Shown here: positions 22,808 to 31,686 of the stretch, in pieces | Layout: every line of letters starts with the position of its first letter | Position numbering within the stretch: the stretch's first letter is position 1 | From: Desulfococcus sp. 4484_241 | GTDB taxonomy: Bacteria > Desulfobacterota > Desulfobacteria > Desulfobacterales > Desulfosudaceae | Length of the DNA stretch: 35,486 bases | Assembly: GCA_002085115.1 (NCBI GenBank) | Contig: MZGQ01000004.1 | Location: 1-35,486 of the forward strand | Direction: 5' to 3' | Translations under genes and position numbers: made by a program | The notes under the pieces: model-generated | Seen by the model: only the letters and a program-made list of their open reading frames with translations | Database searches by the model: none | Told to the model about the DNA's origin: nothing

Positions 22808-23239
22808 CTATTCTCCAGCCAGATCAATCCGTTTAACAACATTATAGCCCTCTTTGAGCAAAGCCTTTTTTGCCTGTTCAATATCTTCAAACTTAAAAAT
22901 CATTACTGCCCTGTCGCCCCTTTTTTCAGTAAAGGCATACATGTATTCAATATTCAGGCTGTTTTTCGAAAATGTTTCAAGCGCCTTTAATAAAGAACCC
23001 GGCACATCTTCAAGTTCAATAGCCAGAACATCTGTTTTAGAGCATATGAAGTTGCTGCTCCTCAGCTCTTTTACGGCTTTTTCCGGATCATTTACTATCA
23101 ACCTTGCGACCCCAAAATCCGAGACCTCTGCAATCGTTAAGGTTAAAATATTTATATTGTTATCTGCCAATACCTTTAAGGCATTTTGCAGACGACCTGG
23201 TTTGTTTTCTAAAAATATGGACAGTTGCGTTAAATTCAT
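22808..23239 (-). CDS. Tandem ACT-domain protein
   Basis: A 143-residue protein made of two ACT domains: residues 1-65 (LTQLSIFLENKPGRLQNALK) and 70-140 (VLAIELEDVPGSLLKALETF). ACT pairs bind amino acids; in paaK-ior operons they are thought to sense aromatic amino acids or their catabolites. RBS GGGGGC 6 bases before the ATG. Lies between paaK and iorA with 5-11 base gaps. Confidence 0.9.
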   Translation of the reverse strand: MNLTQLSIFLENKPGRLQNALKVLADNNINILTLTIAEVSDFGVARLIVNDPEKAVKELRSSNFICSKTDVLAIELEDVPGSLLKALETFSKNSLNIEYMYAFTEKRGDRAVMIFKFEDIEQAKKALLKEGYNVVKRIDLAGE

Positions 23240-23250
23240 CTTTTTGCCCC

Positions 23251-24555
23251 CTAAGTTAATGTTCTTTTATCAATCACCCTTTTTGCTTTGCCATCGCTTC
23301 TTTGAATTGTGCTTGGCTCCACCAGTTTTACCCTTACGCTTATACCTAAAGCCGACCTGATTCTGTCTTTTATTCTATCTTCCAATGCTGTTAAAACGCC
23401 AAGTTTATCACTGAAAACCTTTTCGTTGACCTCTACCATTATTTCAACATCATCAAGTGCCCCTTTTCTGTCGACTATTATCTGATAATGGGGCTCTGTC
23501 CCCTCTATCCCCATTAATATCGATTCAATTTGCATTGGAAATACATTAACCCCTCTTATTATAAGCATGTCATCGCTTCTTCCCGTTACCTTCTCCATCT
23601 TTACAAGTGTTCTGCCGCATTTACATGAATCCCTGTAAATTCTTGTTATATCCCGCGATCTATATCTGATAACAGGGCATGCCTCCTTTGTTAATGATGT
23701 ATATACGATCTCGCCCTGTTCCCCTTCGGGTAAAACCTCCCCGGTTTCCGGATCAATGACTTCCACATAAAAATGATCCTCAAATATGTGCAGCCCGTTC
23801 TTTTCCGAACATTCGCAAGACACTCCCGGGCCTATTACTTCGCTTAAGCCATATATATCATAAGCATCGATGCCTATTTTAGTTTCTATCATTTTACGCA
23901 TATTTTCAGTGCTGGGCTCCGCGCCAAAAATACCGGCTTTTAACCTTGTAGATTTAAAGTCATAATCAGGTTTGTTTTTTTCTGCATAATCAGCCATGTT
24001 GACAGCATATGAAGGAGTACAGGCCAGTATGGTTGTACCAAAATCCTTTATAAGCATTAACTGCCTTTCTGTATTGCCGCCGGATATTGGCACTACCGTA
24101 GCCCCCAGTTTTTCCGCCCCATAGTGCAGTCCAAGCCCGCCTGTGAAGAGGCCATAGCCATAAGCCACCTGTATGATATCCTTCTCGGTTCCACCGGCTG
24201 CGACCAATACCCTTGCAACAACCTCCGCCCATACCTCTATATCGCTTTTTGTATAGCCGACAACTGTTGCATTGCCTGTCGTGCCTGATGAAGAATGGAC
24301 CCGTACCACCTTTTCCATTGGTACCGCAAACAGGCCAAATGGATAGTTATCTCTCATATCCTGCTTCATTAAAAAAGGAACATATTTTAGATCATCAAGC
24401 GACGAAAACCTGTCTGGATTGAACCCGGCCTTATCAAAAGCCTTTTTATAATGCGGAACATTGTTGTAAGCGTGCTTCAGGGTCCACTTCAATCTTTCAG
24501 TCTGTATAGCCTTAATTTTTGAAGGATGCATCGACTCATATTCTTTATTGAACAT
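23251..24555 (-). CDS. paaK: Phenylacetate-CoA ligase
   Basis: A 434-residue AMP-forming ligase that activates phenylacetate and related aryl acetates. Adenylation motif [15 protein letters not shown], then [15 protein letters not shown] and the C-terminal hinge segment [16 protein letters not shown] are present. Length is typical of bacterial PaaK. I prefer ATG 24555 ([10 protein letters not shown]) with GGGAG 9 bases before it over a GTG at 24570 that would include the Shine-Dalgarno. First gene of the - strand ior operon: aryl-acetyl-CoA made by IorAB and the ligase reaction meet at the same product. Confidence 0.93.
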   Translation of the reverse strand: MFNKEYESMHPSKIKAIQTERLKWTLKHAYNNVPHYKKAFDKAGFNPDRFSSLDDLKYVPFLMKQDMRDNYPFGLFAVPMEKVVRVHSSSGTTGNATVVGYTKSDIEVWAEVVARVLVAAGGTEKDIIQVAYGYGLFTGGLGLHYGAEKLGATVVPISGGNTERQLMLIKDFGTTILACTPSYAVNMADYAEKNKPDYDFKSTRLKAGIFGAEPSTENMRKMIETKIGIDAYDIYGLSEVIGPGVSCECSEKNGLHIFEDHFYVEVIDPETGEVLPEGEQGEIVYTSLTKEACPVIRYRSRDITRIYRDSCKCGRTLVKMEKVTGRSDDMLIIRGVNVFPMQIESILMGIEGTEPHYQIIVDRKGALDDVEIMVEVNEKVFSDKLGVLTALEDRIKDRIRSALGISVRVKLVEPSTIQRSDGKAKRVIDKRTLT

Positions 24556-24588
24556 AATAAAATCTCCCACTTATGTCTGTTATTGCTG

Positions 24589-24631
24589 TTGCCAAGCCAT
24601 CAGTTATTGCAACTTGGCAAAAGGCTGTCAA
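24589..24631 (-). promoter_or_regulatory. Sigma70-type promoter with overlapping palindromic operator ahead of paaK
   Basis: On the - strand, -35 TTGACA (24631-24626), 17-base spacer, -10 AATAAC (24608-24603). TTGCCAAG (24589-24596) and CTTGGCAA (24613-24620) form a perfect 8-bp inverted repeat with 16 bases between arms; one arm lies in the spacer, the other at the start site. That is the geometry of a repressor operator. The regulator is not in the window. Confidence 0.55.
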
Positions 24632-24718
24632 CCAATCTTTGTTATGGACATTTTACCAGATGCGCCGGAAAGGTAAGCTGCAGGATCTGTTTTTGTGCCT
24701 CCATTTGCAATTTAAAGA

Positions 24719-25276
24719 ATGGGAAATTTTGACACCGGGTCCAAAAACGCTGAATGCAAGGAGTGTCTGTCCCAATCCCCATGGCCTGGATATTCTGTTA
24801 TCGTAACCTTCATACCCTGGCCGGTAATCGTGTGTATGGGTGTTTATATACTTTACAAAACAAGCTTTACAATGCTTGGAGTATGGCTTGCTGCCTTTTT
24901 CCTGTTTTTTGTCCCTCTGCGTTACCTGATATGTGCACGGTGTCCCTACTACGGCAAGAACTGCTCGGCCATCACGGGCCGGATGGTGCCCTTCTTTTTT
25001 GCCAAAAGGCCAGGCACACCACTGGCTGTCGGACTTTGGCTGGATATTGTTTTCTTTGCCATCCTGTCCTTAATACCCGTTCCATTTGCCTTTAAACTGG
25101 GCGGAGCCCTGCTGACAGCGGCCTGGCTTGCTGTTTTCGCCTCTGCCATAATATTGCTGGCACTGTTCGGGTGTCGATACTGCCCCTTTACCTATTGTCC
25201 AATCGGAAAGGCATCAAGGGGGATTTTCCGCGCACTCGGGCTAAAACAGGAACCTGCTTCTCCCCCAAAAAGATGA
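24719..25276 (+). CDS. Cysteine-rich four-helix membrane protein of unknown function
   Basis: A 185-residue inner-membrane protein. The soluble start has CKEC (13-16); two pairs of hydrophobic helices follow (about 27-46 and 52-70; 103-125 and 130-150). After helix 2 comes CARCPYYGKNC and after helix 4 GCRYCPFTYCPIGKASR. The repeated CxxC(P)-x-YxxxC pattern suggests a metal or thiol site on one membrane face. I do not recognise a named family. No clear Shine-Dalgarno. Divergent from paaK, so the shared 150-base gap may hold promoters for both. Confidence 0.7.
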   Translation: MGNFDTGSKNAECKECLSQSPWPGYSVIVTFIPWPVIVCMGVYILYKTSFTMLGVWLAAFFLFFVPLRYLICARCPYYGKNCSAITGRMVPFFFAKRPGTPLAVGLWLDIVFFAILSLIPVPFAFKLGGALLTAAWLAVFASAIILLALFGCRYCPFTYCPIGKASRGIFRALGLKQEPASPPKR

Positions 25277-25327
25277 ACAACACAGTATTATGATACCATG
25301 ATACAAGGCACAAACAGGTCAGCGGTT

Positions 25328-26398
25328 TTACATTATACAGTGTATGCCCTTTTTACAGATACCGACCGGCACGTTTTTACCCTGTTCGACAAACGGTGAA
25401 AGGGTTTCCCATTCACGCCGCGAAAGCGAGGTCCTGATATCATCCCCCCCGTTCCCACCGCTCAGGACCAGGTCAACCAGATCACCAATGAGCCTGGTTT
25501 CTGCAACACGCAGGGTTCCTTTCCAAAGATAGGAGTCTTCAGGTTTCCCCGGGAACACCTCCACATTCCAGCCGGGAATACTTATGCAAATCTTTTGGCC
25601 GGGGTCTGTGGCGCAATTTTTTAAAATATCTTCAATATCCACCACACCAAGAAAGGTCACCCAGCGGCCGTTTTCAGGTATTGCCTCGAGCAGGTTGCGG
25701 ATACCTGCAATCTTTGCAACCGCCCGGCTGTTTGGCCTTGCAAACACGGCCTCAGGCCGATCGTGCTGCAGTATGGAACCATTTTCCATGATTGCCATAC
25801 GATCGGCCAGAAAAAGGGCTTCTTCCAGATCATGGGTTATATGCAGGATCGTGACACCTATTTCCCGATGTATTCTTTTCAATTCATGCCTGAGACGGTC
25901 ACGTGACGCCCTGTCCAGGGCGCTTAGCGGTTCATCAAGAAGCAGCAAAAAAGGTTTCATCACAAGCGCCCTCGCCAGCGCCACCCGCTGCTGCTCCCCG
26001 CCGGAAAGCTGTGCCGGCCTGCGTTTAAGCAAATGGCCGATATCAAGAAACCGGACGAGATCTTCCATTGTTCTGCGCGACTGCCGTTCCGACATGCCTG
26101 TTGATCTCAATCCAAACGCTATGTTCTGCTCCACATTCAGGTGCGGGAAGAGCGCGTAATCCTGGTAAACTATGCCAAGGCCCCGCTTCTCGGGCGGCTG
26201 CCTTGTGACATCCCTTCCGTTGATCCATATCCGCCCCTTACGCGGCCTGTGGATACCCGCTATTGTTTCAAGAAGCACGGTCTTGCCGGTCCCGGTGGGC
26301 CCCAGCAGCACAAGATACTCCCCTTTGGTGATACTCAGGGAAACAGAATTAAGGCAAAAGTCTCCCAACCTGACAACAATATCATCAAGCCTGAGCAC
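25328..26398 (-). CDS. Tungstate/molybdate ABC transporter ATP-binding protein
   Basis: A 356-residue ATPase of an oxyanion importer (WtpC/ModC type). Walker A GPTGTGKT at 33-40, signature LSGGEQQRVALARAL, Walker B LLLLDEPLSALD, H-loop ILHITHDLEEALFLADRM. The C-terminal ~130 residues form a regulatory region of the kind seen in ModC/WtpC. GTG start overlaps the permease stop by one base (TAGTG) behind AGGAGGAG. Third component of the importer; drives uptake across the inner membrane. Confidence 0.88.
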   Translation of the reverse strand: MLRLDDIVVRLGDFCLNSVSLSITKGEYLVLLGPTGTGKTVLLETIAGIHRPRKGRIWINGRDVTRQPPEKRGLGIVYQDYALFPHLNVEQNIAFGLRSTGMSERQSRRTMEDLVRFLDIGHLLKRRPAQLSGGEQQRVALARALVMKPFLLLLDEPLSALDRASRDRLRHELKRIHREIGVTILHITHDLEEALFLADRMAIMENGSILQHDRPEAVFARPNSRAVAKIAGIRNLLEAIPENGRWVTFLGVVDIEDILKNCATDPGQKICISIPGWNVEVFPGKPEDSYLWKGTLRVAETRLIGDLVDLVLSGGNGGDDIRTSLSRREWETLSPFVEQGKNVPVGICKKGIHCIM

Positions 26399-27171
26399 TA
26401 ATTCTCCTCCTGTTTAGCCGACAGTGCCCTGAGCACGAAAAAAATGATCAGGCAGATCAGGATCAGAACCACGGCAACCGGCCGCGCATACTTTAAGCCG
26501 TATGCTCCGAACCTTTCCCATATCAGCACGGGCGCTGTCATGGGATGGTAGGCAAGAACAACAACAGCGCCAAACTCAGAGATGCCCCTTGCCCACATCA
26601 TGATGGCGCCGGAGAGAATGGACCTCCAGGCAAGCGGCAGGCTGACTTTAAGAAACACCCTCCATGGTGATGCGCCCAGTGTTCTTGCGACACGTTCCAG
26701 TCTGGGGTCTATGGCCAAAAACCCGTCTTTTGCGGAGTTGACCAGAAAAGGCACCGACACGAAAGCCATGGCAAGGCTGATGCCGGCTTCGGTTCCCACA
26801 AAACCGACACCAAGCCGGGAAAACAGCCTGCCTAACAAAAAACTCTTGCCGTAAACCATCAAAAGGGCAATGCCTGCTGCCGTGTGGGGAATCATGATGG
26901 GCAGATCGATTATTCCCTCAACCAGGCTTTTACCCGGGAATTGCCGTCGGGCGAGAATATAGGCGAGAGGGACCCCGCATACTGCGCACAGAAGCGTAGC
27001 CCACAGAGCCGCCCGGAGGGTCAGCAGTATCGACTGGTAAACCCGTGTTTCAGCAAGAACCCCTTTAAGGACTGCAGGATCGGCAGCCAGGATCATCCTG
27101 ACAAGCGGCATGGCCACAAACAGCACCAGGATAAAACCAAGGCCAAACAAAACTGTTCCAAAGCTTCTCAT
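26398..27171 (-). CDS. Tungstate/molybdate ABC transporter permease
   Basis: A 257-residue inner-membrane permease with about six helices. The EAA-type coupling loop and the segment GISEFGAVVVLAYHPMTAPV are very close to WtpB/TupB permeases and distinguish it from sulfate CysT/W. ATG lies inside the stop of the binding-protein gene (ATGA overlap), and its own stop overlaps the ATPase start. Forms the transmembrane channel with the ATPase encoded next. Confidence 0.88.
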   Translation of the reverse strand: MRSFGTVLFGLGFILVLFVAMPLVRMILAADPAVLKGVLAETRVYQSILLTLRAALWATLLCAVCGVPLAYILARRQFPGKSLVEGIIDLPIMIPHTAAGIALLMVYGKSFLLGRLFSRLGVGFVGTEAGISLAMAFVSVPFLVNSAKDGFLAIDPRLERVARTLGASPWRVFLKVSLPLAWRSILSGAIMMWARGISEFGAVVVLAYHPMTAPVLIWERFGAYGLKYARPVAVVLILICLIIFFVLRALSAKQEEN

Positions 27172-28148
27172 TGAAGAAACGCCTTTATTCCGGCAGGCAG
27201 TTTTTCAATATCTCCGGTTACCTTTACAGGATAAACCGGCGCCTGACCGTTCTTTTCCATGATGGCCCGTCCTTCCGGGCCCAGGAGAAACAAAACAAAA
27301 CGTATCGCGGTCTGCAGGTGGGGTGCGTTTTTGGGAATGGTGATTCCATAAACCATGGGCCTGCCTGTTTTTTCCACAAAATCGCCCGGGGTTTTCCCGG
27401 CGATTTTTATTCCGGCCTGCCGGTAAAACCCGGCGTACCGGAAGGATCCCAGGTTTATCCGGGCCGGGAGCTCCACGAACAGGGCTTTATGCTGCAGGCA
27501 AACCGAACGGTATATAAAAAGGTAATCCAGTTCCCCGGCTTCCAGCAGCGCAATCAGGTCTGTCTCCTTGGGCCTTACATTGCGCAGCGGGCAACCTGCT
27601 TTGAGCTTCTCATACAGCCCGGGGACCTTGTAATACTTTTCAGCCAACTGCCAGACCAGCATGGTCCGGTATCCGCATGGATCGGCGTTTGGATCGGAGT
27701 GCCCATATTCAACGCCTTTTTTCAAAAGAATGTTATACCAGTTGCCGGGGTTTATCTTTTTCGAGTATTTCGAGTCAGGCCGGTACATTATGGCCATCTC
27801 GTTGGTGGCAAAGGAGATGTTCCAGGACGCATATTCCGGAATCAGCAGGTCTTCAATCACCGTATAGTCTGCCGAAGCCATGATGTCGCATTTGCGGCCA
27901 AGATCGATGATCTTCCTCGCACAGGTCCTGGAACCTGCGGCCTCCCTTACTACCTTTATGCCTGGATGTCTGTCTTCAAACGCCTTTGCCATCTCCCTGA
28001 AAGGCACAGACAGCGAACCTGCATGAAATATAACAAGCTCGCGGCTCTCACCGGCGATTGAATAAGCGCAAAAAAAAGCCATGCAGACAATTATGACGAC
28101 AGACGCTACAACAGGTTTAACAACATCGGTTTTCATATTATTCGCCAT
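27168..28148 (-). CDS. wtpA: Tungstate-binding periplasmic protein (WtpA-like)
   Basis: A binding protein of about 326 residues. Signal peptide VVASVVIIVCMAFFCAYSIA follows a short basic start; the mature part has the WtpA/ModA hallmarks LVIFHAGSLSVPF, EAAGSRTCARKI, DIMASADYTVIEDLLIP, and YLFIYRSVCLQH. The longer open frame to 28247 would overlap the regulator gene by 110 bases and bury the signal peptide, so I use ATG 28148 (28136 is the alternative). It captures tungstate or molybdate and delivers it to the permease. Confidence 0.88.
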   Translation of the reverse strand: MANNMKTDVVKPVVASVVIIVCMAFFCAYSIAGESRELVIFHAGSLSVPFREMAKAFEDRHPGIKVVREAAGSRTCARKIIDLGRKCDIMASADYTVIEDLLIPEYASWNISFATNEMAIMYRPDSKYSKKINPGNWYNILLKKGVEYGHSDPNADPCGYRTMLVWQLAEKYYKVPGLYEKLKAGCPLRNVRPKETDLIALLEAGELDYLFIYRSVCLQHKALFVELPARINLGSFRYAGFYRQAGIKIAGKTPGDFVEKTGRPMVYGITIPKNAPHLQTAIRFVLFLLGPEGRAIMEKNGQAPVYPVKVTGDIEKLPAGIKAFLQ

Positions 28149-29076
28149 TTGTTTCTGTTTCCTCTTTTTTGGGGAAAACCATCTTCCCACACAAATCAAG
28201 GTCGTATCCATCCAGGCTTTTTGCAAAATCGCGAAAGGGCTTTTCATGCAACAGCCCTAAAAAAAGCTGCACCGCGCGATTGAAAAAACACTCTTTTGAG
28301 ACAAGCAGGTCAAAACGTTCCCACCGCCACGGAATGAAATCGAGTCCAAGCAGCCCTGCTACGGCTCTTATGCCAAGCCCGGCATCAGCCCGGCCCGAGA
28401 GCACCTCAAGCCCAACCTCCAGGTGACTGGAAACTTCATTGTCGTAACCGTTCACCTCTTTGCAATTGATCCCGGCCTTTTCAAGCTCCCTGTCAAGCAG
28501 CAGGCGGGTGCCTGTGCCGAGCGGACGATTGACAACCCGGATATTTCCGCCGGCCAAATCGGAGACGGTGCGGATATTTTTCGGGTTCCCCTTCTGGAGG
28601 ATAAGCCCCTGCTCGCGGCGGCAAAAATTTACCACCGCCGGCATCTGTTCAAGCTCTTCTTCGGCAAACCCGAAGTTATATTCCCCACCATTTTCCTGCA
28701 GAAGATGGCTTGAGGCTATGTGGCAAAGATTCCGCCTGAGCGCCCCTATCCCCCCCATGCTGCCAACGTTTCCGAATACCGCTATACGGTCCGGATACGC
28801 GCGGTTAAACACCGAAATTGCTTTATCGAGCAGTATATCGTTGCTGCCGGCTATGATAAGGAGATCGTAGCTGGTTGTTACCTGACCGGAATTTTTGGGA
28901 CTGTTGACGGTCTGGTTCTCAAGCCACTTTTCAACCAGGTGTTTCGGGAAAAGCCATTTGCCCGTAGCCTTGGTTGCAGGAAGACCTTTTTCCGAAATGA
29001 GCGAGTAGACCATCTTTTCGTTAACATCCAAAAATCGTGCTACTTCCTTAGTGTTAAACAGTTTTTTCTCATCCAT
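28138..29076 (-). CDS. HTH regulator with periplasmic-binding-protein-like sensor domain
   Basis: A 312-residue cytosolic regulator. Residues 1-55 are an excisionase/MerR-type HTH_17 (LFNTKEVARFLDVNEKMVYS ... KWLFPKHLVEKWL); residues 75-300 form a PBP-like domain of the COG1910 type (YDLLIIAGSNDILLDKAISV; VVNRPLGTGTRLLLDRELEK; VLSGRADAGLGIRAVAGLLG), which binds molybdate or related oxyanions in related proteins. RBS GGAGG. Its place between porin and importer genes suggests it senses tungstate or molybdate and controls this operon. It differs from ModE and from the TOBE-type TunR. Confidence 0.85.
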   Translation of the reverse strand: MDEKKLFNTKEVARFLDVNEKMVYSLISEKGLPATKATGKWLFPKHLVEKWLENQTVNSPKNSGQVTTSYDLLIIAGSNDILLDKAISVFNRAYPDRIAVFGNVGSMGGIGALRRNLCHIASSHLLQENGGEYNFGFAEEELEQMPAVVNFCRREQGLILQKGNPKNIRTVSDLAGGNIRVVNRPLGTGTRLLLDRELEKAGINCKEVNGYDNEVSSHLEVGLEVLSGRADAGLGIRAVAGLLGLDFIPWRWERFDLLVSKECFFNRAVQLFLGLLHEKPFRDFAKSLDGYDLDLCGKMVFPKKEETETNGE

Positions 29077-29121
29077 GGTATCCTCCAGTCCCCAAACGCA
29101 CAGGGCGGTCTGCCTGACAGG

Positions 29122-30642
29122 CTAAAAAAGATAGTTTGCCTCAAGACGGTAATCTTTGCAGGACGGGTCGGGCTTGACGGCGCCGTTCATGTCCACGGCA
29201 TCGTTTTCCCCTCTGACGATTTCCACTCTTGCCTTAAACTCCAGCCCGGGAATTGCAGACACCCTCTGTATCAAATCGATGGTGAGCACCCTGGAATCCG
29301 CACTTACATCCGGCTTTGCATCATCGAAATCCTGAAGCGCATAACGGACCATGACACCAAGGCCCGGGAAAACCCCATGTTTCCCAAGGTCACAGCCGGC
29401 CTGGACCATTACGGTTCTTGTGCCGGCATACCAGTTATACCGGCCCATGGCCCGTGTGTAGCCGCCTGTGGGAAACCCGCGCCAGGGAGCTATTATATCC
29501 GCATCGTCAGACACCCTGGACCAGCCCAACATGAAAGAGTCGGCCCCTTTTTGCACCTTTATTCTTGCTGCGACCAGGCTGCCGTCCATGCTGTATGGAT
29601 CGTCATATCCCCTGTTATCCGCGGGCGTGATTTTTCCGGCGATGGAGGCTCCGCCTATTTCACCCGCCTGCCTGTCGAACTGTCGAAGATACCTCACTCC
29701 CGGCACCACCCTGATCCCATGGCCGATATCGATGCTGTAGTTTGCCTCCCCGGTTCCCGTCCATACAAGCTTGGGCACCATTGTGCAGTTTGCCATAACA
29801 GACAGGTCGGGAATCGATTTATTCACAATTTCCGCAACCACAAGGCGGTCATCAATACCCCGTGCATCAAGCCGAGAAAGGGTCAGTCCCTTATGCATGG
29901 CTGAATCATCGTTTTCGCTCCATTTTGAAAACGGATCTGAGACATCGTCCCCGTATGCCAGCACATGATGAAAGGATGTGTGATCCCGCAATTTCTGACG
30001 GGTAAGGAGCGCGGCCCTGACAGATGTGTCAGGCACAAGGGTTGTGTAAACAGAAACCCCTTCAAACGTGTTCGGTATCATCTTGGTATCGTTTGAGGCT
30101 GTAAGCAGGCTCTCGAATATCTGGCGTCCCACGCGGATATCGTTCTTTTCGCTTCTGTACTGTATGAAGGCCTGGGCAAGAACCGCCATGTTGTGGCCGT
30201 TGCCGGTGGCGACGCTGTGGCGGCAAAGCACATCCTTGCCCGACTTGAGGTAACCCACCTCATTATCATCCATCCGCCAGGGGCTTTCTGATACGTAAAG
30301 TCCTGCGGTCATCCCAAGGCCGTGCAAAAAACCGGTTTTGTAGATCATGCTGCCGCCAAGCCCTATGGCCCAGTTGTCCCTGGTCGCTCCGGAGCGCTCC
30401 TTTTCCCAGTCATACCTGAACGTGTTTACGCGAAGCCTGCCATAAAAAACACCCCTGTCAAACATCTCTCCCACACTGTCCACATCTTGGGGAAGGATAT
30501 TGTATATTACAGTCCGGTTGGACTTCAGCGTTCTTTTCGGCAGACCTCCATCTGTAGCAGCAGCCCCTGCCTGCGCCGCTGCAATAAAGAGACAAACCAA
30601 AACCGTAACACACCACCGACAAAACATTCCTGTCCCACCCAT
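29122..30642 (-). CDS. OprD/MOMP-type outer-membrane porin
   Basis: About 506 residues with a signal peptide (FCRWCVTVLVCLFIAAAQAG), then a beta-barrel of alternating strands. Family-like marks: FYGRLRVNTFRYDWEKERSG, GLGGSMIYKTGFLHGLGMTA, GRQIFESLLTASNDTKMIPN-TFEG, and a C-terminal YLF that fits BAM recognition. I reject the upstream start at 30744 because it would precede the promoter's start site; ATG 30642 is the first good candidate, 30627 an alternative. First gene of the tungstate operon, so it may be the outer-membrane channel for oxyanions; that is inferred from position. Confidence 0.8.
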   Translation of the reverse strand: MGGTGMFCRWCVTVLVCLFIAAAQAGAAATDGGLPKRTLKSNRTVIYNILPQDVDSVGEMFDRGVFYGRLRVNTFRYDWEKERSGATRDNWAIGLGGSMIYKTGFLHGLGMTAGLYVSESPWRMDDNEVGYLKSGKDVLCRHSVATGNGHNMAVLAQAFIQYRSEKNDIRVGRQIFESLLTASNDTKMIPNTFEGVSVYTTLVPDTSVRAALLTRQKLRDHTSFHHVLAYGDDVSDPFSKWSENDDSAMHKGLTLSRLDARGIDDRLVVAEIVNKSIPDLSVMANCTMVPKLVWTGTGEANYSIDIGHGIRVVPGVRYLRQFDRQAGEIGGASIAGKITPADNRGYDDPYSMDGSLVAARIKVQKGADSFMLGWSRVSDDADIIAPWRGFPTGGYTRAMGRYNWYAGTRTVMVQAGCDLGKHGVFPGLGVMVRYALQDFDDAKPDVSADSRVLTIDLIQRVSAIPGLEFKARVEIVRGENDAVDMNGAVKPDPSCKDYRLEANYLF

Positions 30643-30742
30643 TTCTCTGTTTTTCCCTTTCTTCCGCTGCGGGACCCTGCCGATCAAAAAAAGCAACCAC
30701 CCAAGCCAGGCCATATCAGCCTTCTCGCTTGCTCTATGGAGC

Positions 30743-30772
30743 ATATTAGGCGGTTTGGTTTTTTATTGTCAA
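30743..30772 (-). promoter_or_regulatory. Sigma70-type promoter of the porin-tungstate operon
   Basis: On the - strand, consensus -35 TTGACA (30772-30767), 18-base spacer and -10 TAATAT (30748-30743), about 100 bases before the porin start. Upstream, ACTTATA occurs at 30810-30816 and 30820-30826, one helical turn apart, a possible activator site. Confidence 0.65.
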
Positions 30773-30905
30773 TATTTTTTTACAAAGCATGGGACTATAA
30801 AACTACAAAACTTATATGAACTTATAATTACCACAAATTACATATTTATGGTTAAGCCGGGGTAAATAAACAGGAAGCAACACAGATTCCGGGCTCAGTG
30901 TAAAT

Positions 30906-31642
30906 CAGGAGTTTCAGAGATAAAATCGAAAAATAGTGTAAACCCGCAACTGTCGGTAGTTTATTTTGCAATAGGACGTAAGACCCCATCGGTGTCGATC
31001 CGATGACCGAAGGCCGATAGGACTTCGGCTTGGGTTTTACTGGGTGTCTCAAGGCGGCGAATCGGTTTTCGCGTTCCGGTGCTCAGAAAGAGAACAGAGT
31101 GGAGATGTCGCATCTCATTCATAACATCTTCGGCAGTTCTATTTTATTCCACGTGCAGCAAGCCGAAGTTCTATCCGACGAAGATAAGCCATAGCGGCAA
31201 CACATGTAAAAAGATGGCATCTGATTTTGCTGTCTGTCCAGTGTCTGACTGGAAGAGTACCAACCAGACTGTCATTAAAGTGCCGAACTCTTCTACCTTG
31301 AGCTTGCTTGGCGCTTGCTTTTGCCCGCTCGCCATCGCAGCAACTTTTTCCGGTGCGCCGATATATACCTGCGGGACCACCTTTGGCTTACCATCAACGC
31401 GTGCAATCTCCCGGACATACAAATAGGGTCTTTCCTTTTTCTTTTTGATGTGAAAATGTGCCATGCCTCAACCATATTAGTAGAGTCTTACATATCGAGT
31501 AAAAAATGGCAAAATGCCTATTTTGTTAATATTTTTTTTGGTCTGTGGCTAATTCGTAAGGGGTCTTACGCTTGCGGATGGCACAAAGACCCGCCAGTGT
31601 TGGCTTTAGGCCGGATGACAGGGATTATCTCTGAAACTCCTG
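30906..31642 (-). mobile_element. Internally deleted IS1634-family insertion sequence
   Basis: Perfect 18-bp terminal inverted repeats CAGGAGTTTCAGAGATAA lie at 30906-30923 and 31625-31642. Between them, on the - strand, is a shortened transposase. The 737-base length is far below the ~1.7-2 kb of complete IS1634 elements, so it is a non-autonomous, MITE-like derivative. I could not see a clear target-site duplication. It lies between the porin promoter region and birA. Confidence 0.8.
30973..31464 (-). pseudogene. IS1634-family transposase remnant
   Basis: The start MAHFHIKKKKERPYLYVREI ... VVPQVYIGAPEKVA matches the N-terminus of IS1634 transposases up to LKVEEFG; the next ~400 residues with the DDE core are deleted. 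Sequence resumes, one frame shifted, with VRHWTDSKIRCHLFTCVAAM and ends RLETPSKTQAEVLSAFGHRI before a stop near 30973. Several stops lie between the pieces. No active product is possible. Confidence 0.8.
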
Positions 31643-31686
31643 TTTGTCTGTTGTAAGGAGTCTTCTGAAAAAAACCGGTTGTTTTA

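Noticed and set aside
27171-28061. 296-codon + strand frame
   Set aside because: Antisense to the tungstate-binding protein gene; no recognisable domain.
28720-29904. 394-codon + strand frame
   Set aside because: Antisense to the regulator and porin genes; composition typical of a shadow frame.
30643-30744. Longer N-terminus of the porin starting at 30744
   Set aside because: The first codons would overlap the -10 box and precede the predicted transcription start; the signal peptide begins near 30642.
30850-31050. Possible cobalamin riboswitch, because of the segment ACCCGCAACTGTCGG and nearby GGAAGC...CCGGGC
   Set aside because: No B12 box and no proper downstream gene on the + strand; most of the stretch (from 30906) lies within the terminal repeats of the IS1634 derivative and codes, on the - strand, for the transposase tail.
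31079-31426. 115-codon + strand frame
   Set aside because: Antisense to the IS1634 transposase relic.
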